Part shown: positions 35,555-44,036 of the stretch, piece after piece
Layout of the letters: every line of letters starts with the position of its first letter
Position numbering within the stretch: position 1 is the first letter of the stretch
NCBI GenBank assembly: GCA_009379825.1
Contig: WHTA01000005.1
Span: 62,001-126,000, forward strand
Length of the DNA stretch: 64,000 bases
DNA from: Streptosporangiales bacterium
Lineage (GTDB): Bacteria > Actinomycetota > Actinomycetes > Streptosporangiales > WHST01
Reading direction: 5' to 3'
Position numbers and translations under genes: made by a program
Notes under the pieces: generated by a model
The model's input: only the letters and a program-made list of their open reading frames with translations
What the model was told of the DNA's origin: nothing
Databases searched by the model: none

Positions 35555-36127
35555 TCAGCCGGCGGCAGAGCGCAGCCAGGCGAGCACCTGCTGGGCGTGC
35601 TCGTTCGGCGGGAAGACCGGGTAGAAGGTGTGCTCGATGTTGCCGTCGCGGACGATCAGGGTGAGCCGCTTGTAAAGCGTCATGCCGTCGGCGGTGAACG
35701 TCGGCAGGCGCAGCTCCGTAGCCAGCCGGAGCTCAGGATCCGCCAGCACGTCGAACGGCAGCCGGAGCCGGCCGGCGAGCTCGCGTTGGTAGCCGGTGTC
35801 CTGACTGGAGACGCCGAACACCTGCCCGGCCCCGACCTCGCGCAGGTCGGCGTGGTGGTCGCGGAAGTCGCACGCCTCGGTGGTGCAGCCACGCGCACCG
35901 GGGATCGCATCCCAACCCGCCGGCAGGTCGGTGCCAGGCCGGCCGGTCATGGGATAGACGTAGAGCACCGTGCGGCCGGGGCCGAGGTCGTCGAGCGCGA
36001 CCTGCGTACCCGAGGTGCTCACGAGTGCGAGCTGCGGCAGCGGCAGCCCGCGAAGGTGGTCGGCCGCGCCGTCGTCGACCGGCCTGGGCAGGTCGTCCGG
36101 CAACGCAGTGAAGTTGGTGTCGCCCAT
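35555..36127 (-). CDS. Peroxiredoxin-like (AhpC/TSA, redoxin) protein
   Basis: A 190-residue thioredoxin-fold protein. DDLGPGRTVLYVYPMTGRPGTDLPAGWDAIPGARGCTTEACDFRDHHADL has the peroxidatic-type region, with Cys residues at GC and AC, and VFGVSSQDTGYQRELAGRLRLPFDVLAD follows as in peroxiredoxins. It would reduce peroxides. The ATG at 36127 has GGAGAGGACC upstream. It is divergent from the VOC gene, separated by 65 bp. Confidence 0.82.
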   Translation of the reverse strand: MGDTNFTALPDDLPRPVDDGAADHLRGLPLPQLALVSTSGTQVALDDLGPGRTVLYVYPMTGRPGTDLPAGWDAIPGARGCTTEACDFRDHHADLREVGAGQVFGVSSQDTGYQRELAGRLRLPFDVLADPELRLATELRLPTFTADGMTLYKRLTLIVRDGNIEHTFYPVFPPNEHAQQVLAWLRSAAG

Positions 36128-36192
36128 GGCGGTCCTCTCCGTGGTCGCGCACGACCACGCTAACCCCTTCCGCACGCTGACAAGGAGCGGCA

Positions 36193-36573
36193 ATGCGTAT
36201 CGATCGGTTGGACCACCTCGTGCTCACGGTCGCGGACCTCGACGCCACCATCGACTTCTACACCAGGGTGCTGGGCATGGAAGCAGCGTCGTTCGGGGAC
36301 AGCCGGCAGGCGCTGCACTTCGGGCGCAGCAAGATCAACCTCCACCAGGCCGGCCGCGAGTTCACCCCCAAGGCGGCGCAGCCGACGCCCGGCAGCGCCG
36401 ATCTGTGCTTCGTCGTGGCACAGCCGATCCCCGAGGTCGCGGCCGACCTCCGCGCCGCAGGCGTGGCGATCGAGGAGGGCCCGGTGGCACGTACCGGCGC
36501 ACAGGGTCCGATCACCAGCGTCTACCTGCGCGACCCTGACAGGAACCTGATCGAGCTCTGCAACTACGACTGA
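36193..36573 (+). CDS. VOC-family (glyoxalase/dioxygenase fold) protein
   Basis: A 126-residue VOC protein. It begins MRIDRLDHLVLTVADLDATIDFYTRVLGM and ends ITSVYLRDPDRNLIELCNY, with the paired beta-alpha-beta units of the fold. Metal-ligand positions (His8 and Glu near the C-terminus) are present. The substrate cannot be assigned; glyoxalase, fosfomycin-resistance-like and ring-cleavage members all look similar at this size. It diverges from the peroxiredoxin gene. Confidence 0.85.
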   Translation: MRIDRLDHLVLTVADLDATIDFYTRVLGMEAASFGDSRQALHFGRSKINLHQAGREFTPKAAQPTPGSADLCFVVAQPIPEVAADLRAAGVAIEEGPVARTGAQGPITSVYLRDPDRNLIELCNYD

Positions 36574-36596
36574 CCGGCGCCGGGTACGGTGAGCGG

Positions 36597-37010
36597 ATGG
36601 TCCAGCTGCGGGTGGAAGCTGCGGACCGCCACCGCGGGCTGTTCGTGCTCGCCGTCGGCGGCCTGCTCGTCGGTGCGGCCATGGCGGTGTTCGGGCTGCC
36701 GCCGCTCGACCTGCACGGGCCGCTGCACAACCTCTTCGGCATCATGGACCCGCTCTGCGGCGGCACCCGCGGCGTCTACTCCGCGATGCGCGGCGACGTG
36801 GCGAGCGCCTGGGCGTACAACCCGGCCAGCATCCCGCTCGTCCTGGGCGCGCTGACCCTGGTCGTCAGGCATGTCGCCGGGTGGCTCACCGGACGCTGGC
36901 TGACCGTGCGGTTGCGTCCACGTTGGCTGGTCGTCACCGTAGCGGTGGTGCTGGTGGTGGCACTCGGGGTGAACCAGCAGCTCCACGCCGACCTGCTGAT
37001 GCGGCCCTGA
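36597..37010 (+). CDS. DUF2752 membrane protein
   Basis: A 137-residue protein with three hydrophobic helices. The sequence HNLFGIMDPLCGGTRGVYSAMRGDVASAWAYNPASIPL is the DUF2752 core (CPxCGxTR-like segment, then a region rich in N and P). Function unknown. The ATG is 24 bp after the VOC stop. Its 3' end approaches the convergent aconitase small-subunit gene, 11 bp away. Confidence 0.8.
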   Translation: MVQLRVEAADRHRGLFVLAVGGLLVGAAMAVFGLPPLDLHGPLHNLFGIMDPLCGGTRGVYSAMRGDVASAWAYNPASIPLVLGALTLVVRHVAGWLTGRWLTVRLRPRWLVVTVAVVLVVALGVNQQLHADLLMRP

Positions 37011-37021
37011 GCGCCGTACGG

Positions 37022-37414
37022 TCAGTCGACCCGGCGCCGGGTGCCGGCGGCCTCGAGGTAGCCGGCGTCGAGGTCGAGGACGAGCTCGTCGCCGGCTGCG
37101 ATGCCGGTGGTGTCGCACTCGGCGACGGGCAGGCCACTGTTGATCGCGTTGCGGAAGAAGATGCGGGCGAACGGCTGCGCCACCACCGCGGCGACGCCGC
37201 ATGCGCTGAGCACCCGCGGCGCGGTCTCGCGCGACGAGCCGCAGCCGAAGTTCCTGCCGGCGACGACGAGGTCGCCCGGCCGCACCCGGTCGACGAAGTC
37301 GGGGTCGATGTCCTCGAACGTGTGCCTGGCCATGGTCGCGATGTCCAGTGCGGACGCCTTGTGCTGGGCGGCGATGATGACGTCGGTGTTCACGTCGTCG
37401 CCGAACCTGTGCAC
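37022..37414 (-). CDS. Aconitase/isopropylmalate isomerase-type small subunit
   Basis: A 130-residue swivel domain. VHRFGDDVNTDVIIAA, AGRNFGCGSSRETAPRVL (the loop that contacts substrate) and FRNAINSGLPVAE are all LeuD/homoaconitase/DmdB features. It is shorter than usual (about 160-200 residues): the final stretch ending LPPF...GGL is absent, and the stop comes just short of the convergent DUF2752 gene. GTG start. It follows the large-subunit gene after 14 bp and pairs with it. The natural substrate may be a branched or tri-carboxylate rather than isopropylmalate, given the neighbours. Confidence 0.85.
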   Translation of the reverse strand: MHRFGDDVNTDVIIAAQHKASALDIATMARHTFEDIDPDFVDRVRPGDLVVAGRNFGCGSSRETAPRVLSACGVAAVVAQPFARIFFRNAINSGLPVAECDTTGIAAGDELVLDLDAGYLEAAGTRRRVD

Positions 37415-37428
37415 CCGGCCGCTGGCCC

Positions 37429-38652
37429 TTAGGCAGCCACCTCCCGCGGGTCGACGATCTCGCCCGCGATCGCGGCTGCCATCACGGTCGCCGGCGATGT
37501 CAGGCAGATGGACGCGTTGCGGTTGCCCGTACGGCCGACGAAGTTGCGCGGCGCGCTGGTGATCATGTTCTCGCCGTCGCCAGGCACGCCGAACGCGGAG
37601 GCGCCCGTACAGCCACTGCAGCCCGGCGTCCCCCAGACCGCGCCCGCGGACACGAACTCCTCGACCAGTCCCCCGCGCAGCGCGTCGAAGTACGTGTTGC
37701 GCGACGCCGGCGCGACGAACAGCCGCACGCCTGGGGCGAGTCGGTTGCCGCGCAACAGCTCGGCCGCGGCGCGTAGGTCCTCCAGCTGACCGTTCGCGCT
37801 CGTGCCAATGGTCGCCTGGCTGATCGGCGTGCCGGCGACGGCGCTCACCGGCTGGACGTCGTCCGGCCGCGGCGGCAGCGCCACCTGCGGCACGAGGGCG
37901 GCCACGTCGATCTCGTGCACGGCGGCGAACTCGGCGTCGTCGTCGGAGGTGTGCGCCGGGCGCGGGTGGTGTCGTCGACGCCGACCAGACCGAACTTCGC
38001 GCCCATCTCGAAGGCCATGTTCGTCATGGTCATCCGCGCCTGCACAGACAGCGCGGCCAGTGTACTCGACCGCCTGGTACGTCGCGCCGTCCGCGCCCAG
38101 CTCGCCGAGCACGGCGAGCACGATGTCCTTCGCGTACACCCCGCGCTGCGGTTCGCCGGCGAGGACGATCCGGCGGGTCGGCGGCACCTTGAACCAGAGC
38201 TTGCCCAGCATCATGGCGACGGCCAGGTCGGTGGAGCCGACACCGGTGGCGAGCAGCCCGAACGCGCCGGCGGTGCAGGTGTGCGAGTCGGAGCCGACGA
38301 CGATCCGGCCCGGCATCGCGTGTCCCTCCTCCGGCAGCACCTGGTGCGAGATGCCGCGGCCGATGTCGTACAGCCACACCCCTTGGTCGCGCGCGAAGCT
38401 GCGCATCTCGTTGTGCAGCTCGGATACGGCGGTGGTGTGCACGTTCGGTGCGTGGTCCAGGAACAGCGCGACCCTGCTGGGGTCGAAGACGCGGTCGCCA
38501 CCGAGCTCGCGGAACGTCTGCGTCGGCTGCGCCCGGTTGCCGTCGTGGGAGAACACGAAGTCGACGGGCGAGACCACGATGTCGCCGGCGCGCGCGTCGT
38601 GGCCGGTGTGCTCGGTGAAGATCTTCTCGACGAGTGTCCGCCCCACGGTCAA
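37429..38652 (-). CDS. Aconitase/isopropylmalate isomerase-type large subunit, with two compensating frameshifts
   Basis: A 407-residue LeuC/homoaconitase/DmdA-type subunit. MTVGRTLVEKIF, DHAPNVHTT, VVGSDSHTCTAGAFG (cluster Cys) and GTPGCSGCTGA (two cluster Cys) are present, so the [4Fe-4S] site is complete. In the middle the frame gives nonsense (CAGADDHDEHGLRDGRE) while the +1 frame gives ALSVQARMTMTNMAFEMGAK and VDDTTRA. An extra base near 38055 and a missing base near 37957 restore the normal sequence. It starts with TTG at 38652, overlapping the flavoprotein stop (TTGA). Confidence 0.85.
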   Translation of the reverse strand: MTVGRTLVEKIFTEHTGHDARAGDIVVSPVDFVFSHDGNRAQPTQTFRELGGDRVFDPSRVALFLDHAPNVHTTAVSELHNEMRSFARDQGVWLYDIGRGISHQVLPEEGHAMPGRIVVGSDSHTCTAGAFGLLATGVGSTDLAVAMMLGKLWFKVPPTRRIVLAGEPQRGVYAKDIVLAVLGELGADGATYQAVEYTGRAVCAGADDHDEHGLRDGREVRSGRRRRHHPRPAHTSDDDAEFAAVHEIDVAALVPQVALPPRPDDVQPVSAVAGTPISQATIGTSANGQLEDLRAAAELLRGNRLAPGVRLFVAPASRNTYFDALRGGLVEEFVSAGAVWGTPGCSGCTGASAFGVPGDGENMITSAPRNFVGRTGNRNASICLTSPATVMAAAIAGEIVDPREVAA

Positions 38653-40145
38653 CCGGCGGCGTGCTGGCCGGCGAGGCGGCCGAAGACCGCGCCCGCGGTG
38701 AGACCGGAGCCACCGGGGTAGTTACCGGAGAACAGCCCACCGACGAGCTCGCCGGCGGCGAACAGGCCGGGGATCGGCGCACCACCGGCGTCGAGCACCT
38801 GCGCGCGCTCGTCCACGTGCACGCCGCCGAAGGTGAACGTGATGCCGCAGGCAACGGCGAACCCGTAGTACGGCGGTGTGTCGATCGGCGTGGCCCAGTT
38901 CGACTTCGGCGGGTCGACCGCGGCGCTCTTGCCGTCCTTGACGGCCGGGTCGAACGGACGCGGGTCGGCGGCGGCGTTGAACGCCTCGACGGTGGCGGCC
39001 AGCCCGTCCGGGTCGATGTCCAGCGCCTTGGCGAGGTCGACGACGGTGTCCGCCTGCGCACCGGTGATGGGCGAGCTGTCGTACTCCAGGGTGCGCAGGA
39101 TGGGACGGGTCTTCGCGTCGAAGATCTGCACGGCCCTGCCGTCCGGCTGGGCGAGTATCTCCTTGCCGTACTTGGCGTAGGTGAAGTTGCGGTAGTCCGC
39201 GCCCTCGTCCACGAACCGCTCGCCGCGGTTGTTGACCACGATGCCGATCGGGTAGCTCTGCCGGGTGAGCTGGTTGGTGAGCACCCGTTCGCCGCCGCCG
39301 GGCGGTGCGCCGGCGTCCCACTGCACGCTGTGGCAGCTGCCCCAGTCGCCGTGCCGGTCCGCGCCCGCGACGATCGCGTACTCCAGCACCTCGCCGGTGT
39401 TGTGTGGGCTGCCACGTACGATGGCGCGTTCCCAGCCGGGGCCGAGGTGTTGCGCACGCAGCGTCGGGTTCGCCTCGAAGCCGCCCGCGGCGAGCACCAC
39501 CGCGCCGGCATGCACCGTGTACTCGCCGTCGGCGTCCCGGCAACGGACGCCGACGACCCGTCCGGCCTCGGTCACCAAGCCGGTGGCCGCGGTGCCGTAA
39601 CGGATCTCGACGCCGGAAGCGCGCGCGGCGGCGGTGTGTTGCTGCATCAGCCCCTTGCCACCGCCGACGACGCCGAGGACAAGGCCACCGAAGAACTGGT
39701 ACCTGCCGTCGACCACGTACGTCTGCCGCTCGTGGATCAGCCGGAAGCGCAACCCGACGTCGTGCAGCCAGCGCACGGTCTCCGTGCTGCGCCCGACGAG
39801 CACGTCGGCCATCGCCGGGTCGCAGCGGCCTTCGGTGATCCTGTCCAGGTCGGCACGGAACGTCGCCTTCGGGTACGGCGGGACGTCGGCGTCCGGCAGC
39901 AGCGCCTTCGACTCGGCGTCGAGCAGCGGCACCAGGTCGTCGACGCTGTCGAAGCCGACCCGGAACGCGCCTGCCGTGTAGTACGAGTTGCCGCCGGCCT
40001 CGTCCTCGGGCGCCTTCTCCAGCACGAGGACCCTGGCGCCGCCCGCGCGTGCCGCGTGCGCTGCGCTGAACGCCGCGTTGCCCGCACCGACGACCAGCAC
40101 GTCGACCGTGTCGTCCCGCCTCGCTGGCGATCCTGCACCTGCCAC
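38649..40145 (-). CDS. tcuA: TcuA-like FAD-dependent dehydrogenase
   Basis: A 498-residue flavoprotein of the fumarate reductase/tricarballylate dehydrogenase type. VDVLVVGAGNAAFSAAHAARAGGARVLVLEK binds FAD; AGGNSYYTAGAFRVGFDSV, GAVVLAAGGFEANPTLRAQHLG and the end YPGGSGLTAGAVFGRLAG match TcuA/FrdA-like enzymes. TcuA oxidises tricarballylate to cis-aconitate, the substrate of aconitase, and here the gene is directly coupled to aconitase-type subunits. I place the start at GTG 40145, behind GTGGAGGCG; ATG at 40196 falls in the operator. A similar gene lies at 45825. Confidence 0.85.
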   Translation of the reverse strand: MAGAGSPARRDDTVDVLVVGAGNAAFSAAHAARAGGARVLVLEKAPEDEAGGNSYYTAGAFRVGFDSVDDLVPLLDAESKALLPDADVPPYPKATFRADLDRITEGRCDPAMADVLVGRSTETVRWLHDVGLRFRLIHERQTYVVDGRYQFFGGLVLGVVGGGKGLMQQHTAAARASGVEIRYGTAATGLVTEAGRVVGVRCRDADGEYTVHAGAVVLAAGGFEANPTLRAQHLGPGWERAIVRGSPHNTGEVLEYAIVAGADRHGDWGSCHSVQWDAGAPPGGGERVLTNQLTRQSYPIGIVVNNRGERFVDEGADYRNFTYAKYGKEILAQPDGRAVQIFDAKTRPILRTLEYDSSPITGAQADTVVDLAKALDIDPDGLAATVEAFNAAADPRPFDPAVKDGKSAAVDPPKSNWATPIDTPPYYGFAVACGITFTFGGVHVDERAQVLDAGGAPIPGLFAAGELVGGLFSGNYPGGSGLTAGAVFGRLAGQHAAG

Positions 40146-40190
40146 CTGCGCCTCCACCCTTTTGCCGGTAGACTCAATACTGAATACTAG

Positions 40191-40200
40191 TTGCATGCAA
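40191..40200. promoter_or_regulatory. Candidate GntR operator TTGCATGCAA (site 1)
   Basis: A perfect 10-bp palindrome 46 bp upstream of the TcuA-like start and 58 bp upstream of the divergent GntR-FCD gene. A near copy, TTGCATGCAT, lies at the head of the second operon (50175-50184). The TTG-N4-CAA form is compatible with GntR-FCD operators. The identity of the binding protein is inferred from position. Confidence 0.55.
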
Positions 40201-40258
40201 TCACGTTTGGCGAGCGGTTCGAGACGTCCCCTCCGGACGAACGACTAGGGTCAGGACC

Positions 40259-40996
40259 ATGAAGACTGCGCGCGACGGTCGGGCCGACGCGGCGGGCACC
40301 GCCCCCGGGTCGGACGGCCCGCGGGTGCTGCGTGCCTACCTCGGCGAAGGGCCGCTGCGCGGGCGCACCACCGAGGCCGTGACCGAAGCGCTGCGAGAGG
40401 CGATCCTCGACGGCGCGATCGCCGCCTCCACCTGGCTGCGCGAGGACGAGCTGGCCGCCGTGTTCGAGGTGAGCCGCACACCCGTGCGCGAGGCGCTGCG
40501 GCTGCTCGCGGACGAGGGCCTGGTGGTGAAGACGGCGAACCAGGGCGCGGTCGTGGCGCAGATGTCGGTCGAGGACGTGCTCGCGCTCTACGTCGTGCGC
40601 GAGAACCTGGAGGGCCTCGCGGCGCGCCTGGCGGCGACCAGGCAGCCGGCCGGCCTGGCCGACCGACTGGACGCCATCAACGAACAGCTGGCGCGGGACG
40701 CGGAGATCGGCGACCTCGCCACCATGGTGCGTCGGAACCTCGAGTTCCACCGGGAGATCAGGCTCGCCACGGACAACGGATACCTGGACCGTTTCCTCGG
40801 CCAGGTCGAGCACGCCGTCCGCCGGCTGCCGTCGTCGACGCTGGCCCAACCGGAGCGCAGGAAGGCCGCATTGGACGAGCACCGGGCGATCATCGCGGCG
40901 ATCCGCGCAGGCGACCGCGACGCGGCCGCGAACGCCGCCCAGCTGCACCTGCGCAACGCACGCGCGAGCCGGATCGCGGACCTCATCGGCGACTGA
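40259..40996 (+). CDS. GntR-family regulator, FCD subfamily
   Basis: A 245-residue regulator. Winged helix (TTEAVTEALREAILDGAIAASTWLREDELAAVFEVSRTPVREALRLLADEGLV, about residues 38-92), then the FCD domain with its metal/ligand His/Asp positions (EFHREIRLAT, HRAIIAAIRAGDRDAAANAAQLH). It diverges from the TcuA/aconitase operon and stands next to the end of the larger operon. It is the obvious local regulator of both, through TTGCATGCAA/T boxes. Its effector is probably a carboxylic acid of the pathway. Confidence 0.92.
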   Translation: MKTARDGRADAAGTAPGSDGPRVLRAYLGEGPLRGRTTEAVTEALREAILDGAIAASTWLREDELAAVFEVSRTPVREALRLLADEGLVVKTANQGAVVAQMSVEDVLALYVVRENLEGLAARLAATRQPAGLADRLDAINEQLARDAEIGDLATMVRRNLEFHREIRLATDNGYLDRFLGQVEHAVRRLPSSTLAQPERRKAALDEHRAIIAAIRAGDRDAAANAAQLHLRNARASRIADLIGD

Positions 40997-41009
40997 CACC
41001 TGCTGTACG

Positions 41010-42041
41010 TCAGGGCAGCAGCGGCCGCAGGTCGGTGATGATCGACTCCAGGTGTTCCGTGGTGTCGTTGATCGGCGTGAACAGGTACCCGTCGATGCGT
41101 TCCAGCGACGCCGTCTGCACGCGGATGCGCTCCGCGATCTCCTCCGGCGTGCCGATCAGGTACGTCGCGCGCGCATCGTCGTAGTCACCGGGGAAGTACC
41201 TGGCGAGTACCGCCTCGCAGGCGCGGCGCTCGGCGTCGTCGCGGACGATGGCGATCCAGTGCGCGTAGACGATGTCGATCTCGTCCGGCTTCCTGCCGGC
41301 GTCCGTCGCCGCGGCCGCGACGATGTTCCAGCCCTGCGCCAGCTGTGCCGGGTCAAGCTGGCGCTTGTGGCCCGCCGAGTAGGTCAACGGCACCCAGCCG
41401 TCCGCGACCCGGCCGACCCGCTGCAATGCACGGTGCTGCGCGTCGCTCATCCGGCCGGACCAGGTCACCGCGTCGTCCGGCGCGAAGGAGCCCAGCCACA
41501 CCGGCGGGCCCGGCCGCTGCACCGGGCGGGGCAGCACGCAGACGTCGTCGAGCTGCCACCACTGCCCGTCCGCGGTCACCGACTCGCCGGTCCACAGCTG
41601 GCGGACCAGCTCGATGCCCTCTTCCATCTGCGCACCGCGGCGGCGCCGGTCGACGCCGAACATGCGCAGCTCGGGGTCGCTCCATCCGGAGCCCGCGCCG
41701 AACACGTAACGCCCGCCGGACAACACGTCCAGGCTCGCGGTGAGCTTCGCCAGCACCGCGGGATGCCGGAACGGCACGACGGCGACCAGTGTCGCCAACC
41801 GCAGCCGGGACGTACGCGCCGCGACCGCGGACAACATCAGGAACGGGTCGACCATGGTGCCGCCGTACACCGGCAGCCCGGTGCTGCCGCGGGCCGCGGC
41901 GAGCAGTCGGTCGAGGACGAACAGCATGTCGTAGCCGAGGTGTTCCGCCTGCACCGCCCACTCGACGGCGGCTTGCGTCTCGGCCACGGTGTCGTCGGTC
42001 AACCAGGTCGGCGGTCGTACACCGAGGAACGGTTCAGGCAC
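41010..42041 (-). CDS. LLM-class flavin/F420-dependent oxidoreductase
   Basis: A 343-residue luciferase-like TIM-barrel protein. AEHLGYDMLFVLDRLLAAARG, RLRLATLVAVVPFRHPAVLAKLTASLDVLSGGRYVFGAGSGWSDPELRMFGVDRRRRG is the classical core of this class. Whether it uses FMN with a reductase or F420 cannot be told; actinomycetes make F420. It is the last gene of the long minus-strand operon and lies 10 bp after the PrpF-like gene. It may oxidise an early intermediate or serve a side reaction. Confidence 0.88.
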   Translation of the reverse strand: MPEPFLGVRPPTWLTDDTVAETQAAVEWAVQAEHLGYDMLFVLDRLLAAARGSTGLPVYGGTMVDPFLMLSAVAARTSRLRLATLVAVVPFRHPAVLAKLTASLDVLSGGRYVFGAGSGWSDPELRMFGVDRRRRGAQMEEGIELVRQLWTGESVTADGQWWQLDDVCVLPRPVQRPGPPVWLGSFAPDDAVTWSGRMSDAQHRALQRVGRVADGWVPLTYSAGHKRQLDPAQLAQGWNIVAAAATDAGRKPDEIDIVYAHWIAIVRDDAERRACEAVLARYFPGDYDDARATYLIGTPEEIAERIRVQTASLERIDGYLFTPINDTTEHLESIITDLRPLLP

Positions 42042-42050
42042 TGAAGCCTC

Positions 42051-43142
42051 CTAGCCGGGTAGGTGGACGGTGCCGGACATCAACCGGCGTGCGGTTCGTA
42101 CGGCACCTACAGAGCGCACTGTGCTGTCGGAGGCGACGTCGGCGAGCACGTCCACCACACCCTTCGGGTGCCGGATACGCACGGTCTCGTCCGCCACCGG
42201 GCGGGCTGTACCTGCTGCGACGGTGCCTGGCAACCGGACGGCGGCGCCGAGGCACAGGGCGGCGGTCATCGGCAGCGCGTGATGTACGGCGCCCATCGAC
42301 ACCCCCACCGCCGCGATGTCGTGGCCGTCGTCGACCGGTTCGCCGAGTAACACCAGCCGCGGGACGATGGCGGAACGCTCGGCCGCGTCCTGCGGGTCGT
42401 CGACCCGGCCGAGGGCGACGGCACATGCGCCGCGCATCCACTCCAGCCGGCGCAGCAGCTCGGGGTCACGGTTCAGCTCGGGTGGGGAGGCGTCCGCGAC
42501 GGTCACGCCGAGCGCCTTCGCGGGCACGAACGCCATCGGGTGCGCGACGTCGACGACGCTCACCTCCACGTCACCGTGCGGGCCGGGAACCACGGCCGTC
42601 GGCCCACCGGTCGGCAGGGCCGTGCCGAACACCGAACCGCCGGGGTCGAGATACCTGGTGACCACAGGCGCACCGGGCCTGGGCACGCCGGGGACGACGT
42701 GCTCGCCGTCGTATCTCGCGCGGCCGTCGCGCACCTGCACCTCCGCGGTGATCGCGACGCCGGTGTTGCCGTTGCGCAGTCGCACAGTGGTGACCGGCTC
42801 GACGGCCTCGACCAGGCCCTCGTCGATGGCGAACGGCCCGACGGCGGAGGTGAGGTTCCCGCAGTTGCCCGACCAGTCGACGACCGGCCGGTCCACGCCG
42901 ACCTGCGCGAACCAGTACGTCACGTCGTCGCCGTCGACACCGGGTTCGACGACGACCAGCTTGCTGGTGCTCGAGTACGTGCCGCCGAGCCCGTCGATCT
43001 GCATCGGGTCAGGGCTGCCCATGACGGCGAGCACGACCGCGTCGCGCTCCGGGCCGGCGGGCGGCACGTCGCGCGTGTGCACGAAGACGCCCTTGCTGGT
43101 CCCGCCGCGCATCAGCACCGCAGGCAACCCCGGTGGGTTCAT
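42051..43142 (-). CDS. prpF: PrpF-family isomerase/tautomerase
   Basis: A 363-residue protein of the PrpF family (diaminopimelate-epimerase fold). LPAVLMRGGTSKGVFVHTRDVP and PMQIDGLGGTYSSTSKLVVV with the later VDWSGNCGNLTSAVGPFAIDEG are the family signatures; Cys and Lys of the active site are in GNCGN and TSK. Known members isomerise 2-methylaconitate, 4-oxalomesaconate (GalD) and 3-methylitaconate (Mii). All move a double bond or proton in an unsaturated di- or tri-carboxylate. Its ATG overlaps the neighbouring dehydrogenase gene's stop. This gene gives the best clue that the pathway handles aconitate-like acids. Confidence 0.9.
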   Translation of the reverse strand: MNPPGLPAVLMRGGTSKGVFVHTRDVPPAGPERDAVVLAVMGSPDPMQIDGLGGTYSSTSKLVVVEPGVDGDDVTYWFAQVGVDRPVVDWSGNCGNLTSAVGPFAIDEGLVEAVEPVTTVRLRNGNTGVAITAEVQVRDGRARYDGEHVVPGVPRPGAPVVTRYLDPGGSVFGTALPTGGPTAVVPGPHGDVEVSVVDVAHPMAFVPAKALGVTVADASPPELNRDPELLRRLEWMRGACAVALGRVDDPQDAAERSAIVPRLVLLGEPVDDGHDIAAVGVSMGAVHHALPMTAALCLGAAVRLPGTVAAGTARPVADETVRIRHPKGVVDVLADVASDSTVRSVGAVRTARRLMSGTVHLPG

Positions 43143-44026
43143 TCGTCACCCGCCCAGCGTTGGTAGAGTCGCAGCAGCGCGACGATGTCGTCGTCGCCGA
43201 GCCCTTCGGCAAGCGCGAGCGCGTACATCTGTCTCGTGGTCGCCGCCGAGGGCGCGGGCACGCCGACCCGCTGGGCGAGCTCGAGCCCGAGCCCGAGGTC
43301 CTTCTCCCCCAGCCGCATGGTGAAGCCAGGACTGAAGTCGTCCGTGAGCGCCTTCGGGAAGCGCTTGGTGAAGTGGTGTGAGCGGCCACCGCTGACCGCG
43401 AGCACGTCGTAGAGGCGCTGCGGTTCCATGCCAGCCGCGACGCCGACGGCGAAAGCTTCCGCCGCCACGAGCACGTTGCCCATGGACATCAGGTTGTTGA
43501 CCAGCTTGACGATCTTCCCCGTGCCGACCGGGCCGGTGTGCGAGGCGGAGCCGATGTCGGCGAGCAACGGGCCTGCGTCGGCGAGGTCGCCGTCGTCCGC
43601 GCCGACGATGAGCGAGAGCGTGCCTTGCCTCGCCTCCACCGGACCGCCACTGACCGCGCAGTCGAGCACCCGCAGGCCAGCACTGGTCGCGGACGCTCCG
43701 ACCTCGCGCATCGTGTCGGGGTCGATGGTGCTCAGCTCGAGCACGTACGAGCCCGGCACCGCGCACGCCACCAGGCCTTGCTCCCCCAGCCACACCGACC
43801 GCACCACGGCCGCGTCCGGCAGGCTGGTGATGGTCACGCCCGCTTCCGCCACCGCATCGGCGAACACGTCGGTGACGCGTGCGCCGGCGTCTGCCGCGTG
43901 CTTGCGTGCCTCGGCGTCCGGGTCGTAGCCGACCACCTCGTGGCCGCGCTCCACGAGGTTCGCGACCACCGACCCGCCGATGTTGCCCAACCCGACGACG
44001 CACACCGGGTCCTGGATCTCTGCCAT
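43139..44026 (-). CDS. Beta-hydroxyacid dehydrogenase (3-hydroxyisobutyrate DH family), copy 1
   Basis: A 295-residue NAD(P)-dependent dehydrogenase. VCVVGLGNIGGSVVANLVERGHEVVGYD is the Rossmann loop; LDCAVSGGPVEARQGTLSLIVGAD and GTGKIVKLVNNLMSMGNVL (catalytic Lys) are characteristic. Asp of VVGYD at the end of the second strand suggests NAD. ATG at 44026 behind GGAGGTCG. A second, divergent copy lies at 44840. Family substrates include 3-hydroxyisobutyrate, tartronate semialdehyde and 2-(hydroxymethyl)glutarate. Confidence 0.9.
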   Translation of the reverse strand: MAEIQDPVCVVGLGNIGGSVVANLVERGHEVVGYDPDAEARKHAADAGARVTDVFADAVAEAGVTITSLPDAAVVRSVWLGEQGLVACAVPGSYVLELSTIDPDTMREVGASATSAGLRVLDCAVSGGPVEARQGTLSLIVGADDGDLADAGPLLADIGSASHTGPVGTGKIVKLVNNLMSMGNVLVAAEAFAVGVAAGMEPQRLYDVLAVSGGRSHHFTKRFPKALTDDFSPGFTMRLGEKDLGLGLELAQRVGVPAPSAATTRQMYALALAEGLGDDDIVALLRLYQRWAGDE

Positions 44027-44036
44027 CGTCGACCTC

